From NCBI GenBank assembly GCA_029261435.1, contig JAJDBI010000112.1, forward strand, positions 1-34,930: a stretch of DNA of 34,930 nucleotides, written 5' to 3'. Shown piece after piece: positions 17,610 through 26,323 of this stretch. The position numbers and the translations under genes were made by a program. The notes under the pieces were generated by a model. It ran no database searches. It was given only the letters and a program-made list of their open reading frames with translations, and had not been told where the DNA came from. The DNA is from Nitrospinaceae bacterium. Its GTDB lineage: Bacteria; Nitrospinota; Nitrospinia; Nitrospinales; VA-1. Position 1 is the stretch's first letter; each line of letters begins with the position of its first letter.

Positions 17610-20183
17610 TTAGTTTTCACTTTCCCGGAGTGTCTTCAAGGGTTTTTCGCGAATCACATCAAGGCTACTCAAGATTCCTGTAGCGACTGTGATCAAAACC
17701 GCAAACCAGAATCCCCAGGCCATTGTGACGGGTTGTAAATGCCAGTCGGATTTGATCATATACTTCATCACCGCCCAGGAAAGTCCCTGCGCCAGTCCGA
17801 TACCTACGAATGCTGAAATGACTCCCAGTGTGGCGTACTCGATTCCTAAAATGGAGGCGACAACTTTGCGCCTTGCTCCGAGTATTTTTAGAACCGCCGA
17901 TTCTCGCAGACGTCGAAACTTGGTAGACGCGATAGAACCGGAGAGGATGAACAGTCCGGCGGCAATGGCGAATCCCGACATGAAATCGACAAGAGTGGTC
18001 AGCCTGGCAACCGTGGACTTAAGAGTGTTGACAATATCGCGTGTGCTTAAAGCGGTGATGTTGGGCAGTGCCTCTACAACGGCGTGTTGCAGTTGCATCT
18101 CTATTGAGTCAGGTACATTGACTGTGGCTACATAGGTCAGTGGAGCGTCTTGCAGGGCTCCGGGTGAATAGATCATGTAGAAATTTGTGCGCATGTTGCG
18201 CCAGTTTACTTTGCGGATGCTGGTCACTGTGGCACTAACAGGAATGCCCTGAATGTCGATGGTGAGCTGCGATCCGATTTTAGCTTTCAATCTTTTTGCC
18301 GCATCTTCTTCCAGGGATACTTCGGAATTATTGGCACGGGTTTCATCCCACCATTTCCCTTCGATGACTTCGTTGTCCTTCGGGGGTGGACCGGCCATAT
18401 AGGTTAAAACAAATTCGCGATTGATGAACCACTCTTCCCGTTTCTTGTCCTTATACACCCAGTCTGCGATCAGCCTTTCATCAACACTGTGCAGACGTGA
18501 GCGCACCAGAGGTGTGAGGGTGCGCTCTGCTTCTGGCGCGACCCTGTTAAGAACTTCGGTGAAAACTTCTTTCTGATCATGCTGGATATCAATGAAGAAA
18601 TAATTTGGCGGACTCACCTCGGTATTCTTGTTCAACATTGCCAGCATATCCATTTGCACGAGTCGGACAGTGAGAATCAACATGATGCCCATGCCAAGGC
18701 AGGTGATGATGGCGTTGGCCTGATTGTTGGGTCGACTGAGATTGGACATTCCATAACGACGGGTCATGGAGCCGGATTGAGGCAACGTTTTTAAAAGTTT
18801 TAAAAGAATAAAAGATGCCAGTGCAAGCACTCCTGCTGAAATCACCAACGCAGACAGAAAAATCAAGCCGCGCTTTATGGATTCTGCCTGCCAGCAAATC
18901 ATAGCGGCCAGGCCCAGCCCCAGTGTCAGGGAAGCGAGCCACCCTTCCCATCGAGTTCCCTGCTTTTCTTCCTCTTCAAAGTTGCGGCGGAACAGGCGCA
19001 GGGGTCGGGTTCTTACTGCGCGGATTAAAGGCCACATGCAAAACAAAAGAGTGGTGGTGCAACCAAGAAGAAGTGATTGCAAAGCCGGGACCCAATAGAA
19101 GACCGGTTCAAGAGTTAGATTAATCAGTCCTTCCATTTTTGGCGGAAGCAGGAACGTGAGTGAGAATCCAAGGCCCACACCTAAAAGACTGCCTGCCAGA
19201 CCCATCAACATGGATTGAAGCAAATACACTTTGAACAAAGTTTTGGATGATGCTCCAAGACAATTCAAAATCGCCAGTGTGTCGAGTTTCTGTGCCATGA
19301 AGGTTCGCACGATCATGGCGACACCGATGCCTCCCATGAGCAGGGCGATGACACCGAGGGCACCGAGATATTGGCCCATGCGTTCAATTGAGCTGGATAA
19401 AGAGGACTGCATGTCCTTATAGGTGCGAACAGAAGTTGATTTGTCGGTCAAGCCTGTCTCCAGAAGCACCTGGGCTTTTTCCAGGTCAAAGCTGCGGGGC
19501 AGTCTTATGAGTGTTCTGTGTTTGACTCGGCTCCCCGGTTGAACCAGCCCGGATTCATCCAAAGAGGAGCGGGAAATAAATACCCGTGGGCCTATACTGA
19601 AGGCTCTTGAGATGCGATCCGGCTCTGAGAGCACGACCCCATTGATGCGCACTTTGATTTTCCCCAGAGAAAACAGCTCTCCTTGCTTTAAACCTGTTTT
19701 TAACAGGAAGGAAGGTTCTACCACAGCACCACCATCAGTTAACAACTCTTGTAATGGTTTTTGTGGCTGGGTTTTAAATTCTCCGTAGAAGGGATATTGT
19801 GGTCCATCGATGGGAATGGTTTTGAGTTCGGTGATCAGGGAGGCTGGTTTTTCTCCTCCCTTGGGGTTTTTGAATTGCGCCATGCCGTGAAGTTCCTTGA
19901 TAAAAAGGAACTCGGTTTCAGCAGGTAAAACATTTTTTTGATACTCCAGGTCTTTTTGGCTTTGTTCCCAGCTTCCCTTGATAGCAAGGTCGGCGGATAA
20001 CAGTCCTTTTGCCTGACCTTGTATGGTTTCTCCGACGAGGTTGGAAAAACTTTTAACCGTCATCACAGCGCCGACACCGATGGCGATGCAAAGAACAAAA
20101 AACAGCATCCTGCGTTTGGCGCCACGCGACTCAGCGATTACTAATGCAAAAAGTTGTCGAAGATTTAATTGCGAAGTTTTCAT
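17610..20183 (-). CDS. ybbP: FtsX-like ABC transporter permease, YbbP type
   Basis: 857 aa, MacB-like periplasmic regions, two FtsX blocks, adjacent YbbA-like ATPase and divergent TesA. Confidence 0.85.
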   Translation of the reverse strand: MKTSQLNLRQLFALVIAESRGAKRRMLFFVLCIAIGVGAVMTVKSFSNLVGETIQGQAKGLLSADLAIKGSWEQSQKDLEYQKNVLPAETEFLFIKELHGMAQFKNPKGGEKPASLITELKTIPIDGPQYPFYGEFKTQPQKPLQELLTDGGAVVEPSFLLKTGLKQGELFSLGKIKVRINGVVLSEPDRISRAFSIGPRVFISRSSLDESGLVQPGSRVKHRTLIRLPRSFDLEKAQVLLETGLTDKSTSVRTYKDMQSSLSSSIERMGQYLGALGVIALLMGGIGVAMIVRTFMAQKLDTLAILNCLGASSKTLFKVYLLQSMLMGLAGSLLGVGLGFSLTFLLPPKMEGLINLTLEPVFYWVPALQSLLLGCTTTLLFCMWPLIRAVRTRPLRLFRRNFEEEEKQGTRWEGWLASLTLGLGLAAMICWQAESIKRGLIFLSALVISAGVLALASFILLKLLKTLPQSGSMTRRYGMSNLSRPNNQANAIITCLGMGIMLILTVRLVQMDMLAMLNKNTEVSPPNYFFIDIQHDQKEVFTEVLNRVAPEAERTLTPLVRSRLHSVDERLIADWVYKDKKREEWFINREFVLTYMAGPPPKDNEVIEGKWWDETRANNSEVSLEEDAAKRLKAKIGSQLTIDIQGIPVSATVTSIRKVNWRNMRTNFYMIYSPGALQDAPLTYVATVNVPDSIEMQLQHAVVEALPNITALSTRDIVNTLKSTVARLTTLVDFMSGFAIAAGLFILSGSIASTKFRRLRESAVLKILGARRKVVASILGIEYATLGVISAFVGIGLAQGLSWAVMKYMIKSDWHLQPVTMAWGFWFAVLITVATGILSSLDVIREKPLKTLRESEN

Positions 20184-20854
20184 GGATTCGTTTGATCTGA
20201 AATGATCTGTCCATCCGCAAGGGTCAGAATGCGTTCAGAGCGTTCGGCAACATGGAGTTCGTGTGTTACAAGTATAATGGTGGCCTGCTTCACTCTATGA
20301 AGTTCGAGTATGAGTTTGATGATGCGGTCGCTGTTTTTGGAATCGAGATTTCCTGTGGGTTCATCGGCGAGAATGATATCGGGTTCATTGATAAAAGCCC
20401 GGGCCAGAGACAGGCGTTGTTGTTCTCCGCCGGAAAGTTGTGCGGGGTAATGATGCAGACGGTCGCCCAGACCTACAGTGCCCAAAAGATCTGTGGCTTT
20501 TTTGGTCGCGCCGGGAGTGTTGTTCAATTCGGCTGAAAGGACTACGTTTTCCAGTGCTGTCAAAGTAGGGATGAGGTGAAAATTCTGGAATATGAAACCA
20601 AACCGTTTTCCGCGCAGGAGCGCAAGTTCATCCTCATCGAGTTTCGTGATATCCTGCTCGTCAATCACGATTTGACCGCTGGTCGGGGTGTCCAGCCCTG
20701 CGATCAGGCTGAGAAGGGTGGTTTTACCGCTTCCCGATTGTCCGGTGATTGCTATAAACTGGCCTGTAGGAACTGTGAGGTCGATAGATTTCAGAATTTC
20801 GACTTTATGTCCACCGCCGTGCAGGGTTTTTACTAAACCGATTGTTTCAATCAA
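20180..20854 (-). CDS. ybbA: ABC transporter ATP-binding protein, YbbA/LolD type
   Basis: [48 protein letters not shown] start. Confidence 0.9.
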   Translation of the reverse strand: MIETIGLVKTLHGGGHKVEILKSIDLTVPTGQFIAITGQSGSGKTTLLSLIAGLDTPTSGQIVIDEQDITKLDEDELALLRGKRFGFIFQNFHLIPTLTALENVVLSAELNNTPGATKKATDLLGTVGLGDRLHHYPAQLSGGEQQRLSLARAFINEPDIILADEPTGNLDSKNSDRIIKLILELHRVKQATIILVTHELHVAERSERILTLADGQIISDQTNP

Positions 20855-20906
20855 AGGCTGTTACCATTTAGTGTCAGATTTTTATATATTGTAGTATAAA
20901 AATATA

Positions 20907-21551
20907 ATGGTCGTTTTGCTAAACTTTATACATACTTTTCGCGCAGTTTTATTGCTGGGTGCGTTTTTGGTGTTGTCCTCGACACCGGTATTATCGAAGG
21001 AGAAGGCTGTGGTTTTAGCGTTTGGAGACAGTTTGACGGCGGGCTATGGCGTGAAGGATGAAGAGAGCTATCCTTCCAGGTTGCAGGTGAAGATCACCTC
21101 TGCCGGGTTTCCGCATAAAGTGGTCAATGCCGGGGTGAGTGGAGACACCACTGCCGGTGGTGTGCGCCGCATCCGCTGGTTGATGAAGCATGAACCGGAA
21201 ATCGTCATTCTGGCATTGGGTGCCAATGATGGGTTGCGCGGACTTTCTGTCGCTGAAATGCGGAAAAACCTGGAAACCATGATTGCAATCTGCCGCGAAC
21301 ACAACGCGCAAATTTTACTTGCCGGAATGAAGGCCCTGCCTAATTATGGTGAAGATTATATGCGGGAGTTTGAAACAGTCTTTCCTGAGCTTGCTAAAAA
21401 ACACGACTTGATTTTTCTCCCGTTTTTACTGGAGGGGGTCGCAGGGGAACGTGCGCATACTCAGCCCGATGGTTTGCATCCTCTTTCTTCAGGATACAGC
21501 ATTGTCACTGATCTGGTCTGGCAACAGCTTGAACCGATGTTGTCCAAGTAA
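20907..21551 (+). CDS. tesA: SGNH arylesterase / lysophospholipase, TesA-like
   Basis: VVLAFGDSLTAGYGV, NAGVSGDTTAGG, ALGANDGLRG, DGLHPLSSGY catalytic blocks. Confidence 0.93.
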   Translation: MVVLLNFIHTFRAVLLLGAFLVLSSTPVLSKEKAVVLAFGDSLTAGYGVKDEESYPSRLQVKITSAGFPHKVVNAGVSGDTTAGGVRRIRWLMKHEPEIVILALGANDGLRGLSVAEMRKNLETMIAICREHNAQILLAGMKALPNYGEDYMREFETVFPELAKKHDLIFLPFLLEGVAGERAHTQPDGLHPLSSGYSIVTDLVWQQLEPMLSK

Positions 21552-21552
21552 A

Positions 21553-21567
21553 TGATTAGTTATCAGT
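21553..21567 (+). repeat. 15-bp direct repeat, left copy
   Basis: TGATTAGTTATCAGT identical to 24996..25010. Confidence 0.7.
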
Positions 21568-21946
21568 AGATTTGAAATGTTGGGTGACGTCAGCGAACTT
21601 CAATTTTACAATTGTCGGCTATCGGCCAAAAGCGGACATTTACCACTTCGAAAAGCACAGATTACGTAGAGTGGAAACCTCAAGGGTAATCGAACCTTTG
21701 TTTCCCGAGTGGGAGGCCGACGAACCACACTTCTATAACCGTTCAAGATCAGGAGGCTCGTCTGATAATCCAAAAATTTTAATACGTTACGAAAGCACTA
21801 ATAAAATGAGAATGGAATGATGTGTGCTCAAAAGTCCCGCAAGGGACTCGCAGTATTTGTGCAACTTCGAAGTTTTGATTAAGGTTTAGTAAGTCAGCAT
21901 CCATGACTACGTCATGTCGCGATTTGCCACGGTCAATAAAAAATAG

Positions 21947-22267
21947 CTAAGAAGGCAGACTTAAAATTATCTCATCGTTTTCTATCTTTACCGGATAAGT
22001 GTCAACGTAACACCCGTCATCACACCTGTCGAGAGTAATACATTCCCCACTGGTGATATCAAATTGCCAATCGTGGGCGGGGCAGGTCACCAGTTTGCCA
22101 TTTAGTTTGCCGGTTCCCAAAGAAGCTCCCACGTGTGGGCATTCATCGTCAAAAGCAAAAACCTCACCATCAATGCTAAACATGGCTATCTGCTGCTCAC
22201 CGACGGTAAATGTTTTGCCATGGCCATCGTGTACATGTTGCCATTTTCCTAAATTATGTTCGGTCAT
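21947..22267 (-). CDS. Rieske 2Fe-2S ferredoxin-type protein
   Basis: CPHVGASLGTGKLNGKLVTCPAHDWQFDITSG; SD AAGGAG upstream. Confidence 0.93.
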   Translation of the reverse strand: MTEHNLGKWQHVHDGHGKTFTVGEQQIAMFSIDGEVFAFDDECPHVGASLGTGKLNGKLVTCPAHDWQFDITSGECITLDRCDDGCYVDTYPVKIENDEIILSLPS

Positions 22268-22576
22268 AATTCTCCTTCTTATATAGTGAAAGGTAACTAT
22301 TCATTATGACCCCTTTTAGAATAGGGAAGTAAAAGAAAGCGTTTGGGGTGTCAGATTGCCTACCCTGTATTTTATTCACAACGGTAATCTGCTCCAGAAA
22401 ACGAGCAATACCCCACTTATTCTTGCTAAACATCTAACTATTTGTGAAGGAAGATTAACCAAAATTAATCTTAATTACCTAGCTATATGAACTAGTCAGA
22501 GTATTCTGATAGTAACCTTTCCTCTATTACTAATCGAGCTTGGGGAATAAAACACAACTCGGGATTTCTAAATATT

Positions 22577-22603
22577 GCCACTCCCCCTTTGGAGTGGCTT
22601 TTT
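22577..22603 (+). terminator. Rho-independent terminator
   Basis: GCCACTCC-ccctttGGAGTGGC followed by TTTTTATTT; no + strand CDS identified upstream of it. Confidence 0.75.
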
Positions 22604-22644
22604 ATTTACCTTCAATGCTTGAAGTTAAAAAGGCAGGTGGCTCT

Positions 22645-22821
22645 ATGCATGAAGTCAAAGTTTTCGATAGCCTCGGAAAATTAAAAAAGATCATATCAGA
22701 GCGAACTTTAATTACACGCTCTAACAAGCAACTGGAAACTCCGTCAATGTTCAGGAAAAATAAAAGAGGGCGACCATGGTCAAAGTCTACTAAAGCTCAA
22801 CAAAAAGTTGAAACACCATAG
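22645..22821 (+). CDS. 58-aa basic hypothetical protein
   Basis: MHEVKVFDSLGKLKKIISERTLITRSNKQLE...; AGGTGG SD; listed TTG start at 22540 would read through a terminator hairpin. Confidence 0.55.
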   Translation: MHEVKVFDSLGKLKKIISERTLITRSNKQLETPSMFRKNKRGRPWSKSTKAQQKVETP

Positions 22822-22879
22822 CAATTATCCAGAAACCCTGGTTTCACCTTAAAACTCTCTAAACAAGAATCGAGGCCAA

Positions 22880-23212
22880 ATGATCACAGATCGTTATACA
22901 AAAATCATATTAACTGTTCTCACTATTGCATTAATCCTCAATGTTTTTGACCGATGGATCGCTCCCTCTCATGCGGTGGCAGCAGAAAATACGTCCCTTG
23001 ATATAAACAAAAACCATAACAACTGCTCATCAGTAAACAAAAATTCGATAAAAATTATGGATGGAGTAAATAACGTAGAAAGATTGCTGGGATACATCGA
23101 ATCTTCGGTGAATGACATTCAATTAACCATTTTAGGCATTGATCGAAAGTTGAATAAGTCGTCTTCCAGTAGCTCATGGAACAAGGGCGAATTGATTGTC
23201 ACAAGAGAATAA
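22880..23212 (+). CDS. Small membrane-anchored/exported hypothetical protein
   Basis: MITDRYTKIILTVLTIALILNVFDRWIAPSHAVAAE N-terminal TM or signal segment. Confidence 0.6.
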   Translation: MITDRYTKIILTVLTIALILNVFDRWIAPSHAVAAENTSLDINKNHNNCSSVNKNSIKIMDGVNNVERLLGYIESSVNDIQLTILGIDRKLNKSSSSSSWNKGELIVTRE

Positions 23213-23213
23213 G

Positions 23214-23384
23214 ATGGAAGACCTTGCGTTTTTTACCCTGGTCGCTTCAATGATTGCTAATTTTATCGTTTTAGGTATTTCACTCAATCGACCTGATTCT
23301 TTTTCCCCTGTCATTCTTTCTTCCATTTCCATTTCTCTGCAAGCATACGCATTGCGGTTGATCGCTATGAACGCTGTTAGCTGA
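23214..23384 (+). CDS. 56-aa small membrane protein
   Basis: MEDLAFFTLVASMIANFIVLGISLNRPDSFSP...; starts 2 nt after the upstream stop. Confidence 0.5.
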   Translation: MEDLAFFTLVASMIANFIVLGISLNRPDSFSPVILSSISISLQAYALRLIAMNAVS

Positions 23385-23467
23385 ATTACTCAAATTAAAC
23401 AAATAGGTAGTTTTAATCATTTCTGTTCACAAAAAATTGATTTGAAGAAAACCACACTGACCATCAA

Positions 23468-24397
23468 ATGAAAAACATAATGTCGGAATCATTGGACCTT
23501 TTGAAGGTCCAATACTCCTTTACTAAGGCAGATGAAGGTTTACTTCTACAAATGAAACCTCACTTGGAATCTCATGTCGTTGAATTTTTGGATGGCTTTT
23601 ATGAGTCGATTTGGAAACTCGGAAATGTCTCTGAATTCTTTGAAAATGATCTGGCATTCAATCAGCATCGCGACATTATTCGTCAATGGTACCTTGACCT
23701 ATTCGCTGGGGCTTATGGAGCTGATTATTTTTTAAGTCTTGCAAAAATCAGAGAGGCACACGCAAAGTTGGCAATCCCTACCCACCATATGATGGCATTA
23801 TTTTACTTTACTCCAACATTTACCATAGACACTATCCAGAAGCATAATTATGACGATAATTACTTGTCCAAAAGGATTAAGGCAATTGAAAAAATCCTGG
23901 CAATTAACTTAGACATTTTAACGGGTTCCGTTCGAGAAATTGAAACAAGCCAATCTTCATCCATTTCCAGGCTTGAAGTTAAGTTACTTAGATATCTACA
24001 TACTGTTGGGGCCTATTTCAATTATCTGCTTATGGGAGCCCTTGTGATGGTGGCAACTTTCGCGATTGGGTTGTTCGGGTATGATATTTATCTCTTGTTT
24101 TCAGGGAACGCTTCTATTGAAATTGGCATTTTAACCACTTTAGGAAGTCTACTGATACTTTGGGCAGCGATTGAGTTAATCAATGAGGAAATTAAACATT
24201 TGAGCGGTGGAAGCTCTGCCTTGGTTGCATTTATAACACTTGCTATTGCGGCATTGATTCGGAAAATATTAATTGTTTCTCTCTCTCCAGATAAGACAAA
24301 CGAAATCCTTATGTATGGGCTATTAGTACTGCTTCTAAGTATTTCTTATTGGACAATTTCACTTACATTGAAACCTCAAAAGCTTCAGGTGAATTGA
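23468..24397 (+). CDS. Protoglobin-domain protein with C-terminal multi-TM (PsiE-like) domain
   Basis: Globin-coupled-sensor pattern DGFYESIW...YFLSLAKIREAHAKLAIPTHHMMALF followed by four hydrophobic helices including ALIRKILIV. Confidence 0.75.
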   Translation: MKNIMSESLDLLKVQYSFTKADEGLLLQMKPHLESHVVEFLDGFYESIWKLGNVSEFFENDLAFNQHRDIIRQWYLDLFAGAYGADYFLSLAKIREAHAKLAIPTHHMMALFYFTPTFTIDTIQKHNYDDNYLSKRIKAIEKILAINLDILTGSVREIETSQSSSISRLEVKLLRYLHTVGAYFNYLLMGALVMVATFAIGLFGYDIYLLFSGNASIEIGILTTLGSLLILWAAIELINEEIKHLSGGSSALVAFITLAIAALIRKILIVSLSPDKTNEILMYGLLVLLLSISYWTISLTLKPQKLQVN

Positions 24398-24444
24398 TCC
24401 ATAATCATTATTAAACCAAACTTTCATCAGGAAAGAAGGCTGAA

Positions 24445-24915
24445 ATGAACCCAAAAGACGAAATCCAGAAACTCATCCAAGCCGAAATGAAAAAGTGGGA
24501 GGACTACGAAGATAAGAATGATAAATTACGGATTCATCAAGCAGATAACTTCAAATTCATTTGTGCTCTCCTGAATGACCTTGTCGCATCGATCGAACCA
24601 GAATATACCAAGACAAATATTCTGGATGGCCATGCAACATTAAAGGTTGGCAATGATATAGACCGTTCGAGCTTTATCAGTTGGACCATCCAACCGAACT
24701 TTATAACACTGGAGAGTAAGGAAGAGTACTGGAACACCAATCTTTGGCAAGACAAAGTAAATATAGAGGCGGAACCCGGTTTTAAAGTACAGGAGAAGCG
24801 AGGTGATGACGTAGAAACGAACTCTGAGTTTGGGACAGAAAATGATTTAATTAATTATCTCGCTCAAGAAATCGCCAAGAGAGTCGCTTTTTACCGTTAC
24901 AGAAAAAACGTTTAG
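24445..24915 (+). CDS. Hypothetical protein
   Basis: 156-aa ORF with SD-like AGGAAAGAAGG upstream, co-directional with the globin gene. Confidence 0.5.
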   Translation: MNPKDEIQKLIQAEMKKWEDYEDKNDKLRIHQADNFKFICALLNDLVASIEPEYTKTNILDGHATLKVGNDIDRSSFISWTIQPNFITLESKEEYWNTNLWQDKVNIEAEPGFKVQEKRGDDVETNSEFGTENDLINYLAQEIAKRVAFYRYRKNV

Positions 24916-24995
24916 GATAGGCTCGTTTTCCCCAGGAGAATTAATAATGCCTAATAAATTAATGGAACAGACCACTACCAAACTGTAGATTTTTC

Positions 24996-25010
24996 TGATT
25001 AGTTATCAGT
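24996..25010 (+). repeat. 15-bp direct repeat, right copy
   Basis: TGATTAGTTATCAGT identical to 21553..21567. Confidence 0.7.
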
Positions 25011-25166
25011 CGGCTTTTTGAAGGGGTTACTAAATACTTTATCAATTGACTTAGAATGCTGTGAGAGGCTGGCGAACTTCAAATATTCAATGTCCGCTTT
25101 GGGTCGTTTGGAGACATTAAGATTTTTGTAATTTGTGCCACAACGTTCGCCGAGAGGATCTAATGA

Positions 25167-26234
25167 TTAGTTTCCAGCAGTCCATTGCATGAGCGATTCA
25201 TAAGCTTTTCCGGATTCAAGGAGGGCAAGGGCTCGGTCAAACCCTTCCTGAGAGGTGTTGAACACCCCGCAAAGGTGAGTCAATGTCCCTGCCTGACTGG
25301 CTATTTGCAGGCTTGCCGGCCCCTTTCCCGTTTTTAATGCGTTTTCTCCAAGTTTCACTATTGTTTCGAGATTGGATGTTATCGGCTTTAATTCTTCGTG
25401 GGCTTCGGCAATACGTTGTGCTGTTTCTTCGTTGTACAGGTTTTTGAGGGAAAGGTTTTTTTGTTCAGTTTCTTCAGAGCTATTCTGGATAAATACTTTT
25501 GCTTCTTTGTGTACACCGAACAAAGTGGTGCCCTCCATACCATTTCCGACGATAACTTTATCGAACTGGCTGAGTTTTCCGATTTCGGTGAGTGCTGTTT
25601 CGTAGCCGCGATGGAAGTAGGTGGTGGCGAGAATATTTTTCCGAGCTTTGACGGGCATTAGAATTTTTTCCAAAGTGGCGAGCATTGGGCGTTTAACGAT
25701 TTCAGTCCGTAAAGGTCTTAGCGCTTCTAATTGTGGCAGGGTGTCGGCGGTGCTGAGATAACCGAACTGATGTTTTTCCAGCAACGCCAGACGTTGTTTT
25801 CCTTCTGCCACTTTATAATGGTTCTGCAAAATGTCTTCGAAGGTGATGCCGAATTTTGGTGGTAACGGTAATGCCGAATGACCGTAAACAGGGAGGCCAA
25901 GTTGGGCAATCACCGGGATGGCGTAAAACCCGAAATAGGGGATGCGTTGGAATCCGTCAAAAGGATCGGCAATTTGCAGGAGTTGATCAAAGTCAACCGA
26001 TGCTGGAACAACGTGGTTTTGCAAGGCTCGCCAATAGCCGATATTTTCGGGCAGGGTTTCCAGTTTCATACGTGCGGCAATGAGAAAGACTCCAGCGCGG
26101 ACTTTTGAAACCTCATCATCGAGAATCAGGTTCAGGGCATCTTCGGCTTCTGCTGCGGTTAAGTCTTTACTCAAACGGGGACCCGCCGCAATTTTTTGCA
26201 GATAGTCTTTCATTCTGGCTTCCGGGTCCAGCAT
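25167..26234 (-). CDS. Anthranilate phosphoribosyltransferase-like (TrpD2-type, glycosyltransferase family 3) protein
   Basis: DLTAAEAEDALNLILDDEVSKVRAGVFLIAARMKLET; IPVIAQLGLPVYGHSALPLPPKFGIT; VGNGMEGTTLFG. Confidence 0.75.
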   Translation of the reverse strand: MLDPEARMKDYLQKIAAGPRLSKDLTAAEAEDALNLILDDEVSKVRAGVFLIAARMKLETLPENIGYWRALQNHVVPASVDFDQLLQIADPFDGFQRIPYFGFYAIPVIAQLGLPVYGHSALPLPPKFGITFEDILQNHYKVAEGKQRLALLEKHQFGYLSTADTLPQLEALRPLRTEIVKRPMLATLEKILMPVKARKNILATTYFHRGYETALTEIGKLSQFDKVIVGNGMEGTTLFGVHKEAKVFIQNSSEETEQKNLSLKNLYNEETAQRIAEAHEELKPITSNLETIVKLGENALKTGKGPASLQIASQAGTLTHLCGVFNTSQEGFDRALALLESGKAYESLMQWTAGN

Positions 26235-26323
26235 TTATTGAGGTTTCCTTTCTCAGTGCCATTATTTAGAGTATGATGATAACTCTTAATTAATAACTAA
26301 AAGTAATTTTTTTTTCGGTATTT

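Noticed and set aside
21572-21820. 82-aa ORF between tesA and the Rieske gene
   Set aside because: No clear SD, no recognisable motif, and it overlaps the repeat-like flank sequence; more likely non-coding or relic DNA.
22540-22644. N-terminal extension of the 93-aa ORF (TTG start)
   Set aside because: Would translate through a strong terminator hairpin; the ATG at 22645 with AGGTGG SD is better.
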